Shown here: in pieces, positions 15,902 through 25,601 of the stretch
Layout of the letters: every line of letters begins with the position of its first letter
Position numbering within the stretch: position 1 is the stretch's first letter
Origin: Lutibacter sp.
Lineage (GTDB): Bacteria; Bacteroidota; Bacteroidia; Flavobacteriales; Flavobacteriaceae
DNA: 64,000 bases
Assembly (NCBI RefSeq): GCF_030692605.1
Contig: NZ_JAUYUD010000049.1
Span: 1 to 64,000 of the forward strand
Direction: 5' to 3'
Notes under the pieces: generated by a model
What the model was told of the DNA's origin: nothing
Seen by the model: the letters and a program-made list of their open reading frames with translations, nothing else
The model's database searches: none
Program-made: the position numbers and the translations under genes

Positions 15902-16735
15902 ATGACTAAATTATCCATAATAACCATTAACTACAACAATATTGAGGGGTTAAAAAAAACTATAGCCAGTGTTGTTAATCAAACATATAAAGAGTTTGAG
16001 TATATTGTTATTGATGGTGGTTCTAAGGACGGAAGTGAAGAAGTTATTTCTAATTATAAGAGTTCTATTGATTATGCGGTTATTGAGCCTGATAGTGGAG
16101 TTTATAATGCAATGAACAAAGGGATTTATAAAGCTAACGGATCTTATTTGCTTTTTTTAAATAGTGGAGATGTATTATACAACTCAGATGTTCTAGCTAA
16201 AGTAGTAGGTCGGTTGGATAAGGAATATGATTTTTATTATGGTGATATTGTATTAAGTGGTAGCAAAAAGCATAAAAGCTTTCCTTCAAAACTTTCCTTC
16301 AGTTTTTTTTATATAAAATCATTGCCACACCAAGCTACATTTATAAAACGAACAGTATTTGATAACGTTTTTTATTATAATGAAGATTTAAAAGTTAATT
16401 CTGATTGGGAATTATTTAGTTGTGCCATATGTAAATATAATTGCACGTATGAGTATTTAAATTTTATTATTTCTGTAATGGATACTAATGGAATGTCTCA
16501 TGACCCTAAAAATCAAGAGCTTATTAAAAAGGAAAGAACTTATTGTTTGGAAAAACATTTTCCGTTGTATTTAGAAGACTATAAAAAATTGTTTAGTGAT
16601 GTACCCTATTTTGAAATAAATAGGTTTAAAATGCTTAAGGAGTTGGAGAATTCGTTTTTTTCTAAAAAAATTAATTCACTATTTTTAAAGATACAATTAA
16701 GACTACTAAGAAATAAAAGTGTAAAAGATTTATAA
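15902..16735 (+). CDS. Glycosyltransferase, family 2 (WcaA-like)
   Basis: A 277-residue GT2 enzyme with LSIITINYNNIEGLKKTIAS (3-22), YIVIDGGSKDGSEEVI, EPDSGVYNAMNKGIYKA and FLNSGD, the last replacing the more usual DDD metal motif, as in colanic acid-type transferases of this subgroup. SLPHQATFIKR, about 60 residues later, is also typical. It lies two bases before the FdtA-like gene, so it is likely to be the first gene of the tight unit that makes and transfers the amino sugar. Donor assignment to dTDP-3-amino-3,6-dideoxyhexose is possible but not shown. Confidence 0.9.
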   Translation: MTKLSIITINYNNIEGLKKTIASVVNQTYKEFEYIVIDGGSKDGSEEVISNYKSSIDYAVIEPDSGVYNAMNKGIYKANGSYLLFLNSGDVLYNSDVLAKVVGRLDKEYDFYYGDIVLSGSKKHKSFPSKLSFSFFYIKSLPHQATFIKRTVFDNVFYYNEDLKVNSDWELFSCAICKYNCTYEYLNFIISVMDTNGMSHDPKNQELIKKERTYCLEKHFPLYLEDYKKLFSDVPYFEINRFKMLKELENSFFSKKINSLFLKIQLRLLRNKSVKDL

Positions 16736-16737
16736 AA

Positions 16738-17142
16738 ATGAAAAAAGAAGGTACTAAACCAACACTAATTGAATTTAAAAAAATAGGAGATTCTTCTTTA
16801 GGTTATATTTCTGTGGCTGAAATACAAGATACGATTCCATTTGAAATTAAGCGGGTTTATTGGACTTATTACACGCCAGATCACGTGCATAGAGGAGCAC
16901 ATGCACATAAAAAATTACAGCAGGTATTGGTAGCCGTTTCAGGTAGTATAGAAATTGTTTTAAAGGATAAATATGGAAAGGAATATGTTTATAAATTAGA
17001 CAATCCATCTGCAGGCTTATTTGTGCCTGAAGGGTATTGGAGAGATTTAAAATTTTCACACAATGCGGTATTGGTCTGTATTGCTTCAGATATTTTTAAA
17101 GAAGACGATTATATTAGAGATTTTAGTAAATTTATAAAATGA
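16738..17142 (+). CDS. fdtA: FdtA/QdtA-like TDP-4-keto-6-deoxyhexose 3,4-ketoisomerase
   Basis: A 134-residue single-domain cupin of the WxcM-like/FdtA type. The key metal-free active-site strand VHRGAHAHKKLQQVLVAVSG (50-69) holds H51, H55 and H57, and LFVPEGYWRDL and CIASDIFKEDDYIRDF follow the family profile. FdtA and QdtA isomerise dTDP-4-keto-6-deoxyglucose to the 3-keto form (galacto or gluco, respectively), which then receives an amino group at C3. Which epimer is made cannot be read reliably by eye. It overlaps the next gene by four bases. The dTDP-4-keto-6-deoxyglucose supply (rmlA, rmlB) is not in the window. Confidence 0.88.
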   Translation: MKKEGTKPTLIEFKKIGDSSLGYISVAEIQDTIPFEIKRVYWTYYTPDHVHRGAHAHKKLQQVLVAVSGSIEIVLKDKYGKEYVYKLDNPSAGLFVPEGYWRDLKFSHNAVLVCIASDIFKEDDYIRDFSKFIK

Positions 17143-17543
17143 AAGTTCAATTTAAAATAGGTGATTTTAGAGAGGTAACTAGAGTGTTTACTGGTGAAAA
17201 TGTGCAACAATTTGCGGAATTATCCAATGATTTTAATCCGTTGCATTTAGACGAAGATTTTGCTTCAAAAGCTTTTTTTGGAAAAAGAATTGTTCATGGA
17301 ATGTTGTATGCATCAATGTTTAGCGAGTTAATTGCTACTAAGATACCAGGACCAGGGGCTATTTATTTAGAACAACATTTAAAATTTTTAAAACCTGTTT
17401 ATTGGAACGACAAAATTACAGCAAGGGTAAGTATTATTAATATTATTGAAAATAAATCATTGTTTAAATTACAAACCATTATTTATAAAAATGATACCAT
17501 AGAAGATTTGGTTTTAGATGGTGAAGCACTTATAAAATTATAA
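17139..17543 (+). CDS. MaoC-like (R)-specific hydratase
   Basis: A 134-residue single hot-dog domain. The hydratase-2 motif is present as SNDFNPLHLDEDFA, with the catalytic pair D31 and H36, and it is followed by FFGKRIVHGMLYASMFSELI and FLKPVYWND. Such enzymes reversibly hydrate trans-2-enoyl-CoA or -ACP to (R)-3-hydroxyacyl thioesters. A MaoC gene inside a sugar-nucleotide cassette is unusual. It sits between fdtA (four-base overlap) and an LpxA-like acyltransferase gene (two-base gap), which suggests that it supplies a 3-hydroxyacyl donor for N-acylation of the amino sugar (inference). A simple fatty-acid role is possible but would not explain the position. Confidence 0.88.
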   Translation: MKVQFKIGDFREVTRVFTGENVQQFAELSNDFNPLHLDEDFASKAFFGKRIVHGMLYASMFSELIATKIPGPGAIYLEQHLKFLKPVYWNDKITARVSIINIIENKSLFKLQTIIYKNDTIEDLVLDGEALIKL

Positions 17544-17545
17544 TT

Positions 17546-18226
17546 ATGAACCAAATTGATGCAACTTGTATAATTGGAGAAGGTGTTGAGTTAGGCGTAG
17601 GAAATAAAATATTACCTTACACCATAATTTATGGACCTACAAAAATAGGAGATAATAATATTATTGGTCCTCATACCGTAATTGGAACACCTGGCCAAGA
17701 TACCAGAAACCCGAGATATGATTCATCTCAGGCAAAAATCGAAATTGGAAATAATAATATAATCCGAGAATTTACAGCCATTCAAAAACCTTGCTATTCA
17801 GCTATTACTAAAATTGGTAACAATGTTCATTTAATGCAAAGTGTTCATATACCTCACGATGCTATTTTACAGGATGATGTAGTTATCACTCCCATGTGTG
17901 TTTTGGCAGGGTTAACAACTATTTTAAAAGGAGCAACTTTGGGTTTAGGAGCAACCATTCATCAATATACTGTTATTGGACACTATGCGCTTATTTCTAT
18001 GGGGAGCCCAGTAACAAAAAACGTAAAACCATTTTCTATTTATATTCAAAATAAAAAATTGAGGGTTAATCAGTATGCTATTAAAAAATATGGATTTGAT
18101 ACTTTTAAAAAGGAGATTGAAGCGTATGTTTTAAATGATGAGTTTCCAGAGTCACCAGAAATAGTAACCATAATAAATGAATATACAGCACTGCATATTA
18201 AATCTAAAAGAGCCCAATATCAATGA
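17546..18226 (+). CDS. LpxA-like hexapeptide-repeat acyltransferase
   Basis: A 226-residue left-handed beta-helix protein, slightly shorter than LpxA (about 260). It follows LpxA strongly: [16 protein letters not shown] then [17 protein letters not shown], with the catalytic-type histidine H104 in [15 protein letters not shown], matching the LpxA HIAHD block. LpxA transfers a 3-hydroxyacyl chain from ACP to UDP-GlcNAc. Its location between the MaoC-like gene and the FdtB-like gene, overlapping the latter by four bases, argues for a dedicated enzyme that acylates a dTDP-amino sugar rather than lipid A synthesis. The acetyltransferases FdtC and QdtC occupy the equivalent place in known pathways. 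Substrate and chain length are inference. Confidence 0.85.
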   Translation: MNQIDATCIIGEGVELGVGNKILPYTIIYGPTKIGDNNIIGPHTVIGTPGQDTRNPRYDSSQAKIEIGNNNIIREFTAIQKPCYSAITKIGNNVHLMQSVHIPHDAILQDDVVITPMCVLAGLTTILKGATLGLGATIHQYTVIGHYALISMGSPVTKNVKPFSIYIQNKKLRVNQYAIKKYGFDTFKKEIEAYVLNDEFPESPEIVTIINEYTALHIKSKRAQYQ

Positions 18227-19326
18227 TAAAATTTTTAGATTTACTTAAAATGAATCTTCGTGACTCGGAGGATTTAGATGCTGCATTTAAAAGGGTGTTA
18301 GCATCTGGAAGTTACATTATGGGGAATGAGCTTGAAAAATTTGAATATGAATTTGCCAAGTATTGTGGAACTTCTTATTGCGTTGGTGTTGGAAACGGGT
18401 TAGATGCTTTAAGTTTAATTTTTAAGGGATACATAGCGTTAGGAAAATTAAAAGAAGGTGATGAAATACTAGTTCCTTCCAATACCTTTATAGCAAGCGT
18501 ATTAGCGGTCAGTGCTTGTAATTTAAAGCCTGTTTTAATTGAACCAGAAATAGGTACTTTTAATATAGATAGCAGTAAGATTGAAGCTGGAATTACAGCT
18601 AAAACTAAGGCTATCATGGCAGTGCATTTATACGGATATGTTTGCGATATGGAAGCTATTTATGAAATTGCAAAGAGGTATAATTTATTGATTATAGAAG
18701 ATGCTGCACAAGCCCATGGAGCTATTTATAAAAATAAAAGAGCTGGGAGTTTGGCAGATGCTGCAGGTTTTAGTTTTTATCCAGCAAAAAACTTAGGTGC
18801 TATGGGTGATGGAGGTGCAGTTTTAACCGCTGATAAAGAATTAGCAACTTGCATTAAATCATTGAGAAATTATGGTTCTAAAATAAAATATAACCATGAA
18901 TATAAAGCGTTAAACAGTAGGCTAGATGAAGTTCAGGCCGCATTTTTGAGGATAAAATTAAAAAGACTGGATGAAGACAATACTAAAAGAAGAGGTATAG
19001 CTACCTACTATTTAAAGAACATTAATAATAAAGAAGTTCAATTGCCTTACTGGGATTTTTCAGAGAATCATGTATTTCATTTATTTGTAGTGCGATGTAA
19101 ACATAGAGATCTTTTAAAATCTTATTTGGAGCGTAATGGAATAGAAACAGCGATTCATTATCCTAAACCAATTCATAAACAAGAAGCTTATTCAGAATGG
19201 AAAAATAATTCTTTTCCAATTGCAGAACAATTGAGTGAAGAAGTGTTAAGCCTTCCTATGAGCCCCGTTTTGTCGATTGAAGAAATGACCTATATATGCA
19301 AAATAATTAATGAATATGAAAGTTGA
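18223..19326 (+). CDS. fdtB: FdtB/QdtB-like dTDP-3-amino-3,6-dideoxyhexose transaminase
   Basis: A 367-residue DegT-family PLP enzyme with D160 in [10 protein letters not shown], Schiff-base lysine K189 in [16 protein letters not shown], and [20 protein letters not shown]. The opening [10 protein letters not shown] and the substrate-loop layout are those of FdtB and QdtB, which aminate dTDP-3-keto-6-deoxyhexose using glutamate. The gene closes the fdtA-maoC-lpxA-like-fdtB unit, whose junctions are 4-base overlaps or a 2-base gap. Product is dTDP-Fuc3N or dTDP-Qui3N; the choice depends on the FdtA/QdtA type. Confidence in family is high, in the stereochemistry low. Confidence 0.92.
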   Translation: MIKFLDLLKMNLRDSEDLDAAFKRVLASGSYIMGNELEKFEYEFAKYCGTSYCVGVGNGLDALSLIFKGYIALGKLKEGDEILVPSNTFIASVLAVSACNLKPVLIEPEIGTFNIDSSKIEAGITAKTKAIMAVHLYGYVCDMEAIYEIAKRYNLLIIEDAAQAHGAIYKNKRAGSLADAAGFSFYPAKNLGAMGDGGAVLTADKELATCIKSLRNYGSKIKYNHEYKALNSRLDEVQAAFLRIKLKRLDEDNTKRRGIATYYLKNINNKEVQLPYWDFSENHVFHLFVVRCKHRDLLKSYLERNGIETAIHYPKPIHKQEAYSEWKNNSFPIAEQLSEEVLSLPMSPVLSIEEMTYICKIINEYES

Positions 19327-20368
19327 TGAACCTTTGGTATCTATTGTTGCAGTATGTTATAATCACGAAAAATATTTAAAAGAAACTTTAGATAGTATTT
19401 TACATCAAACATATTCTAATATTCAATTAATAATTATTGATGATTGTTCGCAAGACAATTCCGTAGCTAAAATTGAAAAGTGGATTCAAGATAATAAGGT
19501 GGATTGTCAGTTTATTAGTAGGCCCAAGAATCTAGGATTATGCAAAAATTTAAATGAAGGGCTTGTAATAAGTACTGGGAAATATTACCAAAGTATTGCT
19601 TGTGACGATGTTATGGAGCCACATAAAATTGAAAAACAAGTAACATTTTTTGAACAGCAAAAGGAAGATGTAATGCTAATTTGTTCAAATTTTTCTACCA
19701 TTGATAAAAATGGAACGGTTGTTTCAGAGGCTTATTTTAACGATAATTTTATTTTTCCAGAAGAAGTATTTTCGGCTATTTTATCCAAGTATATGGGTTA
19801 TCAAATTATAATTCATTCCCCTACTGTTTTATTAAGAAGAAAAGTTTTTGATGTTGTTGGTACGTATGACGAAAGTTTACAACAAGAAGATTTTTATATG
19901 TGTCTATTAATAAGTTCAAGGTTTTCTGTAAAATTTATGAATGAAGTTTTAGCCAAATATAGGGTGCTAGATACCTCATTGTCTAAACAGTTTAAATTTG
20001 GGGGGACTTTTTTTTATGAAAGAGCAAAAGTAATTGCAAAATTTTATGATAGAGAAGGAGAACAGCTAGATGCTGTAATAAAATTTCAATTAAAGCAAGT
20101 TAAACGAATTCTAAATGAAGGCTTACTTTCAAATGAAGAAAACACTATAATGAATGGTTTAGAAATTTATACATTAATGAAACCTTTTTATAATAAAACA
20201 AATAGCATAGATAAAAATTTATTTAAGATATATATATCATTTCCTAAGGTTTTTAAACATTGGGCAAGGAAAACTAATTTTAAATTCGTTAAAAATAAAT
20301 ATCAATTGTTTTATAAGTTGGGAATTGCCCCAATTTTTAAACAATTATTTAATTTTAAAATAACATAA
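19310..20368 (+). CDS. Glycosyltransferase, family 2
   Basis: A 352-residue GT2 protein, [20 protein letters not shown] (about 10-29), [16 protein letters not shown], and [20 protein letters not shown], where the DD pair is the metal site. There are two in-frame ATGs, at 19310 and 19316, both inside the last codons of fdtB, so the two genes overlap by up to 17 bases. After the catalytic domain the protein is helical and Lys-rich with no obvious membrane segment. Donor and linkage are unknown; direct coupling to fdtB hints that it uses that amino sugar (inference). Confidence 0.9.
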   Translation: MNMKVDEPLVSIVAVCYNHEKYLKETLDSILHQTYSNIQLIIIDDCSQDNSVAKIEKWIQDNKVDCQFISRPKNLGLCKNLNEGLVISTGKYYQSIACDDVMEPHKIEKQVTFFEQQKEDVMLICSNFSTIDKNGTVVSEAYFNDNFIFPEEVFSAILSKYMGYQIIIHSPTVLLRRKVFDVVGTYDESLQQEDFYMCLLISSRFSVKFMNEVLAKYRVLDTSLSKQFKFGGTFFYERAKVIAKFYDREGEQLDAVIKFQLKQVKRILNEGLLSNEENTIMNGLEIYTLMKPFYNKTNSIDKNLFKIYISFPKVFKHWARKTNFKFVKNKYQLFYKLGIAPIFKQLFNFKIT

Positions 20369-21292
20369 TTGAAAAAAGAGCAAGTTTATACAATAATAGT
20401 AACCTACAATGGGATGCAATGGCTTGATAAATGTATCAAATCAATTGAAAATCAATCGCAAGTTATTATTGTTGATAATTGTTCTACAGATGGCACTGTA
20501 GCATTTATTGAAAAGAATTTTCCTGAAGTTATTTTATTAAAACAAGCAAAAAATTTAGGATTTGGAAAAGCAAATAATATTGGATTAACGTATGCCTTGA
20601 ATAATGGAGCTGAGTTTGTTTTTTTAATAAATCAAGATGTTTATGTAGAAAAAAATATTGTTGAACAACTAGTTCTAGTTGCAAATGAAAACGTAGACTA
20701 TGGAATTATAAGTCCGTTGCATTTAAAAGGAAAAGGAGAGGAATTAGATACCTATTTTTCGTTTTGTGCGAGTAAAAATGAACAATATCAAAAGGATGCT
20801 GTTACTAAACAATTCTCTCAAATTTATAGTGTTCCAATGGTAAATGGAGCAGCTTGGTTTATGCCAATTAAAGTAGTTAAAGAAATTGGTGGGTTTGACC
20901 CAATATTTTATCATTATGGTGAAGACCATAATTTTTGTCAGCGTATGTTTTATCATGGGTTTAAAATTGGAATAGCACCTAATATAAAAATTAGGCATGA
21001 TAGAGAGGCAAGGATAAAAAAACCTATTCAATTATTTTCTAACTCTTATTTTGATAAATACGAAAAGCAATTAAAAGTGAATCATGCAAATATTAATGTT
21101 AATTTATCAAAAGTTACTTGTTCTCAGCAAAAAAGAAAGTACCTTAAATTGATAATAAAAAGTATGTTGTTTCTTAATTTTAAGTATTTAAAAGGGTATT
21201 ACAAGCAATTTAAAAGTATAACTCCAATATTTAAATCAATTTATAAGAGTAGACAAATTACAATGAAAAAAGGAATTCATTACATTAAATGA
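20369..21292 (+). CDS. Glycosyltransferase, family 2 (rhamnosyltransferase-like)
   Basis: A 307-residue protein that begins at TTG 20369, directly after the previous stop codon. The GT2 features are VYTIIVTYNGMQWLDKCIKS, VIIVDNCSTDGTVAFIEKNF, KNLGFGKANNIGL, and NQDVYVEKN as the metal-binding site. The FYHYGEDHNFCQRMFYHGF motif near residue 180-200 is typical of rhamnosyl-type GT2 enzymes that use dTDP-sugars. No alternative ATG is near, so TTG is the probable start. It is one of five genes in this locus starting with TTG. Rhamnose or another dTDP-deoxysugar donor is a guess. Confidence 0.88.
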   Translation: MKKEQVYTIIVTYNGMQWLDKCIKSIENQSQVIIVDNCSTDGTVAFIEKNFPEVILLKQAKNLGFGKANNIGLTYALNNGAEFVFLINQDVYVEKNIVEQLVLVANENVDYGIISPLHLKGKGEELDTYFSFCASKNEQYQKDAVTKQFSQIYSVPMVNGAAWFMPIKVVKEIGGFDPIFYHYGEDHNFCQRMFYHGFKIGIAPNIKIRHDREARIKKPIQLFSNSYFDKYEKQLKVNHANINVNLSKVTCSQQKRKYLKLIIKSMLFLNFKYLKGYYKQFKSITPIFKSIYKSRQITMKKGIHYIK

Positions 21293-21305
21293 TAAACAAA
21301 TTAGA

Positions 21306-22091
21306 ATGAGCATACCAAAAAAAATTCATTACTGTTGGTTTGGAAAACAACCTTACCCCGAATTAATAGAAAAATGTATTTCGTCATGGGAAGAACATTT
21401 AAGAGGCTATGAATTTGTTAGATGGGATGAAAGCAATTCGCCAATGGAATTGCCATTTGTAAAAGACGCTTATAAAAAAGAATTGTGGGCGTTTGTTTCA
21501 GATTATGTTCGCTTAAAAGCATTGTATGATTATGGAGGCATCTATTTGGATACAGACATGTTTGCTGTTAAAAGTATTGATGAATTGCTAACTCATGAAT
21601 GTTTTTTTGGATCAGAATCCGAAACCACCATTAGTTGTGGAATTATTGGAGTCTCGAAAGGACATCCATTAATTGGTGATATTTTAAAACAATATAATGA
21701 ACTGCTGATTCCCGCTCATTATAAGTTGGAAAATATAGCAATACCAGTAATTACTACAAAAGTGTTTCGTGAACAGTATTATTACACTGGCAACTTTTTA
21801 AATAAAGTCTCTTTTCCAGATATTGTAATTTATCCTAAAGTCTATTTTTATCCTTACCCAAATAGTATTCATGAAGGTCCTAATTTTTATAAATATATTG
21901 TTCCAGAAACATATATGGTGCATCTCTGGGCGAAGTCTTGGAAAGAAGTTACTGAATTTACGTTGATTAAAAGAAAGCAGTATTTTTCTGCGTTTAAGAA
22001 GATGGCTAGAATGATTTTAAAGCATAGGGTAGTGGATATTTCATATTATAAAAAGATTGTTAGAACATACATCAAAACGAGAAAAAATTAA
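21306..22091 (+). CDS. Glycosyltransferase, family 32 type (DXD sugar-binding)
   Basis: A 261-residue protein starting IPKKIHYCWFGKQPYPELIE, with FVSDYVRLKALYDYGGIYLD and then TDMF. The YLDTD pattern is the DXD motif of the Gly_transf_sug/OCH1-like family, often annotated as mannosyl-, galactosyl- or hexosyltransferases in capsule loci. It is soluble and lies 13 bases after the previous gene. The late HLWAKSW block also fits the family. The donor is not predictable. Confidence 0.9.
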   Translation: MSIPKKIHYCWFGKQPYPELIEKCISSWEEHLRGYEFVRWDESNSPMELPFVKDAYKKELWAFVSDYVRLKALYDYGGIYLDTDMFAVKSIDELLTHECFFGSESETTISCGIIGVSKGHPLIGDILKQYNELLIPAHYKLENIAIPVITTKVFREQYYYTGNFLNKVSFPDIVIYPKVYFYPYPNSIHEGPNFYKYIVPETYMVHLWAKSWKEVTEFTLIKRKQYFSAFKKMARMILKHRVVDISYYKKIVRTYIKTRKN

Positions 22092-22111
22092 TAAAAATTA
22101 AATTATAAAGA

Positions 22112-23095
22112 TTGAATCAAAACGCATTAATTTCAATAATTATACCTAATTATAACAGAGAACACTTAATTGCTGAAACTCTGGATTCTGTAATGGCACA
22201 AACGTATACTAATTGGGAATGTATTATAGTGGATGACCATTCAACAGATAATAGTTGGAAAATTGTTGCAAAATTTTGTGAAAAAGATGGACGTTTTATT
22301 CAAGTAAAAAGACCAGATACTATTTCAAAAGGTGCTTGTAGTTGTAGAAATTATGGGTTTCAATTGAGTAAAGGAGCATATATTAACTGGTTTGATTCTG
22401 ATGATATTATGGTGGCAAATAAACTTGAAAAACAAATTTTAGGAGCTGAGAAGAATAATAGTGATTTGGTAGTTTGTCAAACACAGTTTTTTGAACATAA
22501 TGTATTAAACTTAAAACACTATTGGAACAAAACGTTTACACCTAAATACGACCCTTTAACCGATTTTATAACCTTTAGGTTGGCATGGAGTACCAATGCG
22601 CCTTTATGGAAAAAATCTTTTTTAGAATCTAAATATTTGTTCAATACATCCTTAACTAGTTCTCAGGATTTGGAATTTCATGTTCGATTGCTTACCTATC
22701 TTCCAAAATTTGTAGTTATTAATAAAATATTAGTTTTTAATAGAGTTCATGCAAAAAGGATAGGAGTATTAACAAATAATAATAGACAAGAAACCAGATT
22801 AAACTCAAGGGTACTAGTTTTTAATAGTTTAAAAGAGAAAGATTTATTAAATAAAGAAATAAAAAATTATTTTATTTCATTTTTTATCAATCAATTAAAG
22901 TATATAAATAATGAAGAAATTTCTTTTTATAAAAGCTTAATTCTGAAAATTAAATTTTGCACTGGTAACTATAAATGGTATTTAAATTTCTACCCTCGGA
23001 TAATGCTATATTTATTTATTTTTAAGATATTTGAGAAACGGCATTTAACCTTTAAATATCTAATAAAACAAGTGATTAATGAGGGCCGAATATAG
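22112..23095 (+). CDS. Glycosyltransferase, family 2
   Basis: A 327-residue GT2 enzyme, starting with TTG at 22112 (no nearby in-frame ATG). It shows ISIIIPNYNREHLIAETLDS (7-26), WECIIVDDHSTDNSWKIVAK, and NWFDSDDIMVANKLEKQILG, with DSDD as the metal site. SSQDLEFHVRLLTYLPKFVV lies in the region that contacts the acceptor. The C-terminal third is Lys/Phe-rich and may be peripherally membrane associated. It follows the GT32 gene after 20 bases. Donor and linkage unknown. Confidence 0.89.
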   Translation: MNQNALISIIIPNYNREHLIAETLDSVMAQTYTNWECIIVDDHSTDNSWKIVAKFCEKDGRFIQVKRPDTISKGACSCRNYGFQLSKGAYINWFDSDDIMVANKLEKQILGAEKNNSDLVVCQTQFFEHNVLNLKHYWNKTFTPKYDPLTDFITFRLAWSTNAPLWKKSFLESKYLFNTSLTSSQDLEFHVRLLTYLPKFVVINKILVFNRVHAKRIGVLTNNNRQETRLNSRVLVFNSLKEKDLLNKEIKNYFISFFINQLKYINNEEISFYKSLILKIKFCTGNYKWYLNFYPRIMLYLFIFKIFEKRHLTFKYLIKQVINEGRI

Positions 23096-23123
23096 AAAAT
23101 ATTGTTAATAATTAAACTAAAGT

Positions 23124-24362
23124 TTGGGTAGTAGTAAGAAAATTTTAATTGTGTATGGTTCATTAAATTCAGTTCCTTCTCCTGAAGGTGCTGCGCCTGC
23201 AAAAGTGATTTACGAAACGGTAATTTCAAGTGATGAAAATACGTATAAAGTACTATCAAATTATAACGATGCATTGAAAAAGGACACAAATTTTGATAAC
23301 AACCTATTTTTCCATTGTAAACCAAATTTGATTGACAAGTTTTTACTTGTTTTATTGAAGATTAAGTATTCGTATGAGGAACGAAGGGAAAAATTTATTA
23401 CAGGAAATAACGAACAACTATTATATTATATTTCGGTATGCAGGTGGCTGTTTTTTAAAGATTACAACAAGATAATAGTACATGTGGGGGTTGGTTTGGT
23501 GCAAATGATTAAAATGGTATTTCCCAAAAAGAAAATTATATATTATCATCATGGAACATCATTACATTCAAAATTAACTGAGTTACAGTGGCAGTCATTG
23601 ATAAAGAATGTTACGGCTATTTTTGGAGTTAATAAAATTGCGTTTAACAAGACAAACACAACTTTTAACACAAAATTAGATGCTTCAAAGTATTTTAAAA
23701 TTAATAATGCAATTATTAAAAATGAAAAAATAAGTAATGGGATTGCAAACATTGAAAATAAACTAAATTCTAGCGAATTTAAATTTGCTTTTACTGGAAG
23801 AATATGTATTGAAAAAGGGGTTCTAAATTTATTAAAATCATTTTTAACGGTATCTCAGGTTAATAAAAATAGTTGTTTATATATTATGGGTGGGGCTGGA
23901 ACAAAAGGAATACATGACAAAATATCACCTTACTTTCAGGAATGTTTAGATTTTGTAAAAATGCATAACCTAAATGTTATTTTTACGGGTTTTTTAAATA
24001 AAGAGTTGTTGATGAGTTATTTAAGTAAAATGGATGTTGTAGTATGCCCCACTGATAAAAGAGTTTACGAAGAAGGAATGCCATTAACCATTATTGAGGC
24101 ACTTTCATTTGGAAAACCAATAATTGCAACCGATTCGGGCGGTATTTCAGAGATTGTTGTTGATAATACAAATGGAGTTTTAATTAAAACCTATCCGTAT
24201 ATTGATGAATTGGGTTTAGAAATGATTAGACTAAGTACTGATAAAAATTTATATGAAAAATTAGTTAAAGGAGCGTATAAAAGTTTTTTAGAAAAGCATA
24301 CTTACATTGCATACCATAAAAATTTTAAAACAGCTTTGATAAAAAGCAGTTTTATGAATTGA
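23124..24362 (+). CDS. Glycosyltransferase, family 4
   Basis: A 412-residue GT-B protein, again with a TTG start (MGSSKKILIVYGSLNS). The C-terminal domain has FTGRICIEKGVLNLLKSF (about 227-244) and the nucleotide-sugar site EEGMPLTIIEALSFGKPIIA then TDSGG, the E-x7-E pattern of GT4. The N-terminal SPEGAAPAKVIYE is like the beginning of the following gene product, so the two look like paralogues from an old duplication. It is cytoplasmic. Donor unknown. It is the first of four consecutive GT4 genes (23.1-28.0 kb). Confidence 0.9.
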   Translation: MGSSKKILIVYGSLNSVPSPEGAAPAKVIYETVISSDENTYKVLSNYNDALKKDTNFDNNLFFHCKPNLIDKFLLVLLKIKYSYEERREKFITGNNEQLLYYISVCRWLFFKDYNKIIVHVGVGLVQMIKMVFPKKKIIYYHHGTSLHSKLTELQWQSLIKNVTAIFGVNKIAFNKTNTTFNTKLDASKYFKINNAIIKNEKISNGIANIENKLNSSEFKFAFTGRICIEKGVLNLLKSFLTVSQVNKNSCLYIMGGAGTKGIHDKISPYFQECLDFVKMHNLNVIFTGFLNKELLMSYLSKMDVVVCPTDKRVYEEGMPLTIIEALSFGKPIIATDSGGISEIVVDNTNGVLIKTYPYIDELGLEMIRLSTDKNLYEKLVKGAYKSFLEKHTYIAYHKNFKTALIKSSFMN

Positions 24363-24368
24363 TTACAC

Positions 24369-25598
24369 ATGAAACAAAAAAAAATAGTTTTAGCATCTGG
24401 TTCACGTCATACAATTCCAGCTATTAGTTCAAGTCCTGGAAATGCTAGAACTATAACTGCTTTTGCAGAAAATGAAGGGGAAAATTATAAGTACTATGTA
24501 TTAAGTAAATATGATGTTTCTTTAGAATCACTTAAGTTTGATAGAACTAAATATTTGCACCCACTTCCAAGTGCTAAAAATTCCATTTATGAGTACTTTC
24601 TTAATAAATTACCTTACAGAATAAAAAAAAGAATCTTTGGTTTTACACAGGCTGACAGAATTATCTATTATTACGGGATAAAAAAAATAATAGGTAAAGT
24701 TAAACCCGATATTATTGTAACATTCATGCATTTTGAATTGTATAAGATTCTTCAAAAAGCCTTTCCAGATATCAAACATATTTTTTTCTATTTAAGTACA
24801 GATATAGGTGGAAGGCTTGGACAAAAAAAAATAAAATATATTATTGAAAATTCAGACGGATTCATGGCAAACACTCAATTGGCAATTAAAGAGTTTAAAG
24901 AATTTGATAGCGCAGATAGTTTGCCAACAGCATCTGTATATAATGCAGTAATGCTCCCAAAAGATTCATACAATAATTTAGAAGAAAAAATAAAAAGTGA
25001 CTATAAAGTAAAATTTAATATAGAAAGTAAAGCACTAATTATAGGGTATGCAGGGAGATTTAGTAATGAAAAGTCTTTACTAGAAATATTGGAAGCAATG
25101 CTATTATTAAAAAATGATGGAGAAACTGTACATTTATATATCGCTGGTGATATTAATAATGAAAGAACACCAGATTTTGAATATTTTAATAAAGTAATGT
25201 CTTTTATTGATAAACACCTTAAAGAACAAGTTCATTTTTTTGGTTGGGTAACTTATGAAAATTTATTTAATTTTTATGCTTCCATTGATATTGGAATCTT
25301 GCTTTCAAAATATAGAGAAGGAAATTCAATGTTTTTAATAGAATGTTTGTCAGTTGGAAAGCCAGTTATTGCTACAAATATTGGTGGTAATATTGAAACC
25401 CTTGAAAACAATGAAATCGGTTTTTTAATTGATAATACCGACGTAGTTAAAAGTTTATACGAAAAAATCAAGTATTTAAATTTAAATAGAAGCGTGTTAA
25501 ATAAGTTATCTAAGAATGCAATTTTATATGCTAAAGAGCATCATTCCAATGAGGTAATGACTACTGATTTTAATCGTTTTATAGAACGATTTATATAG
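24369..25598 (+). CDS. Glycosyltransferase, family 4
   Basis: A 409-residue GT-B enzyme. N-terminal SSPGNARTITAFAENEGENY resembles the product of the previous gene, and the C-terminal part has GYAGRFSNEKSLLEILEAML (about 226-245) and KYREGNSMFLIECLSVGKPV then IATNIGG. These features give a clear GT4 assignment, with the first glutamate of the E-x7-E signature replaced in sequence context EGNSMFLIE. It starts six bases after the preceding gene and ends three bases before the next one, so it belongs to a single transcript. The donor cannot be inferred. Confidence 0.9.
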   Translation: MKQKKIVLASGSRHTIPAISSSPGNARTITAFAENEGENYKYYVLSKYDVSLESLKFDRTKYLHPLPSAKNSIYEYFLNKLPYRIKKRIFGFTQADRIIYYYGIKKIIGKVKPDIIVTFMHFELYKILQKAFPDIKHIFFYLSTDIGGRLGQKKIKYIIENSDGFMANTQLAIKEFKEFDSADSLPTASVYNAVMLPKDSYNNLEEKIKSDYKVKFNIESKALIIGYAGRFSNEKSLLEILEAMLLLKNDGETVHLYIAGDINNERTPDFEYFNKVMSFIDKHLKEQVHFFGWVTYENLFNFYASIDIGILLSKYREGNSMFLIECLSVGKPVIATNIGGNIETLENNEIGFLIDNTDVVKSLYEKIKYLNLNRSVLNKLSKNAILYAKEHHSNEVMTTDFNRFIERFI

Positions 25599-25601
25599 TT
25601 T

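Noticed and set aside
17546-18226. Calling the LpxA-like gene the lipid A enzyme lpxA
   Set aside because: It is shorter than LpxA, sits inside an amino-sugar cassette, and has no lpxD, lpxB or fabZ nearby; an amino-sugar acyltransferase fits better.
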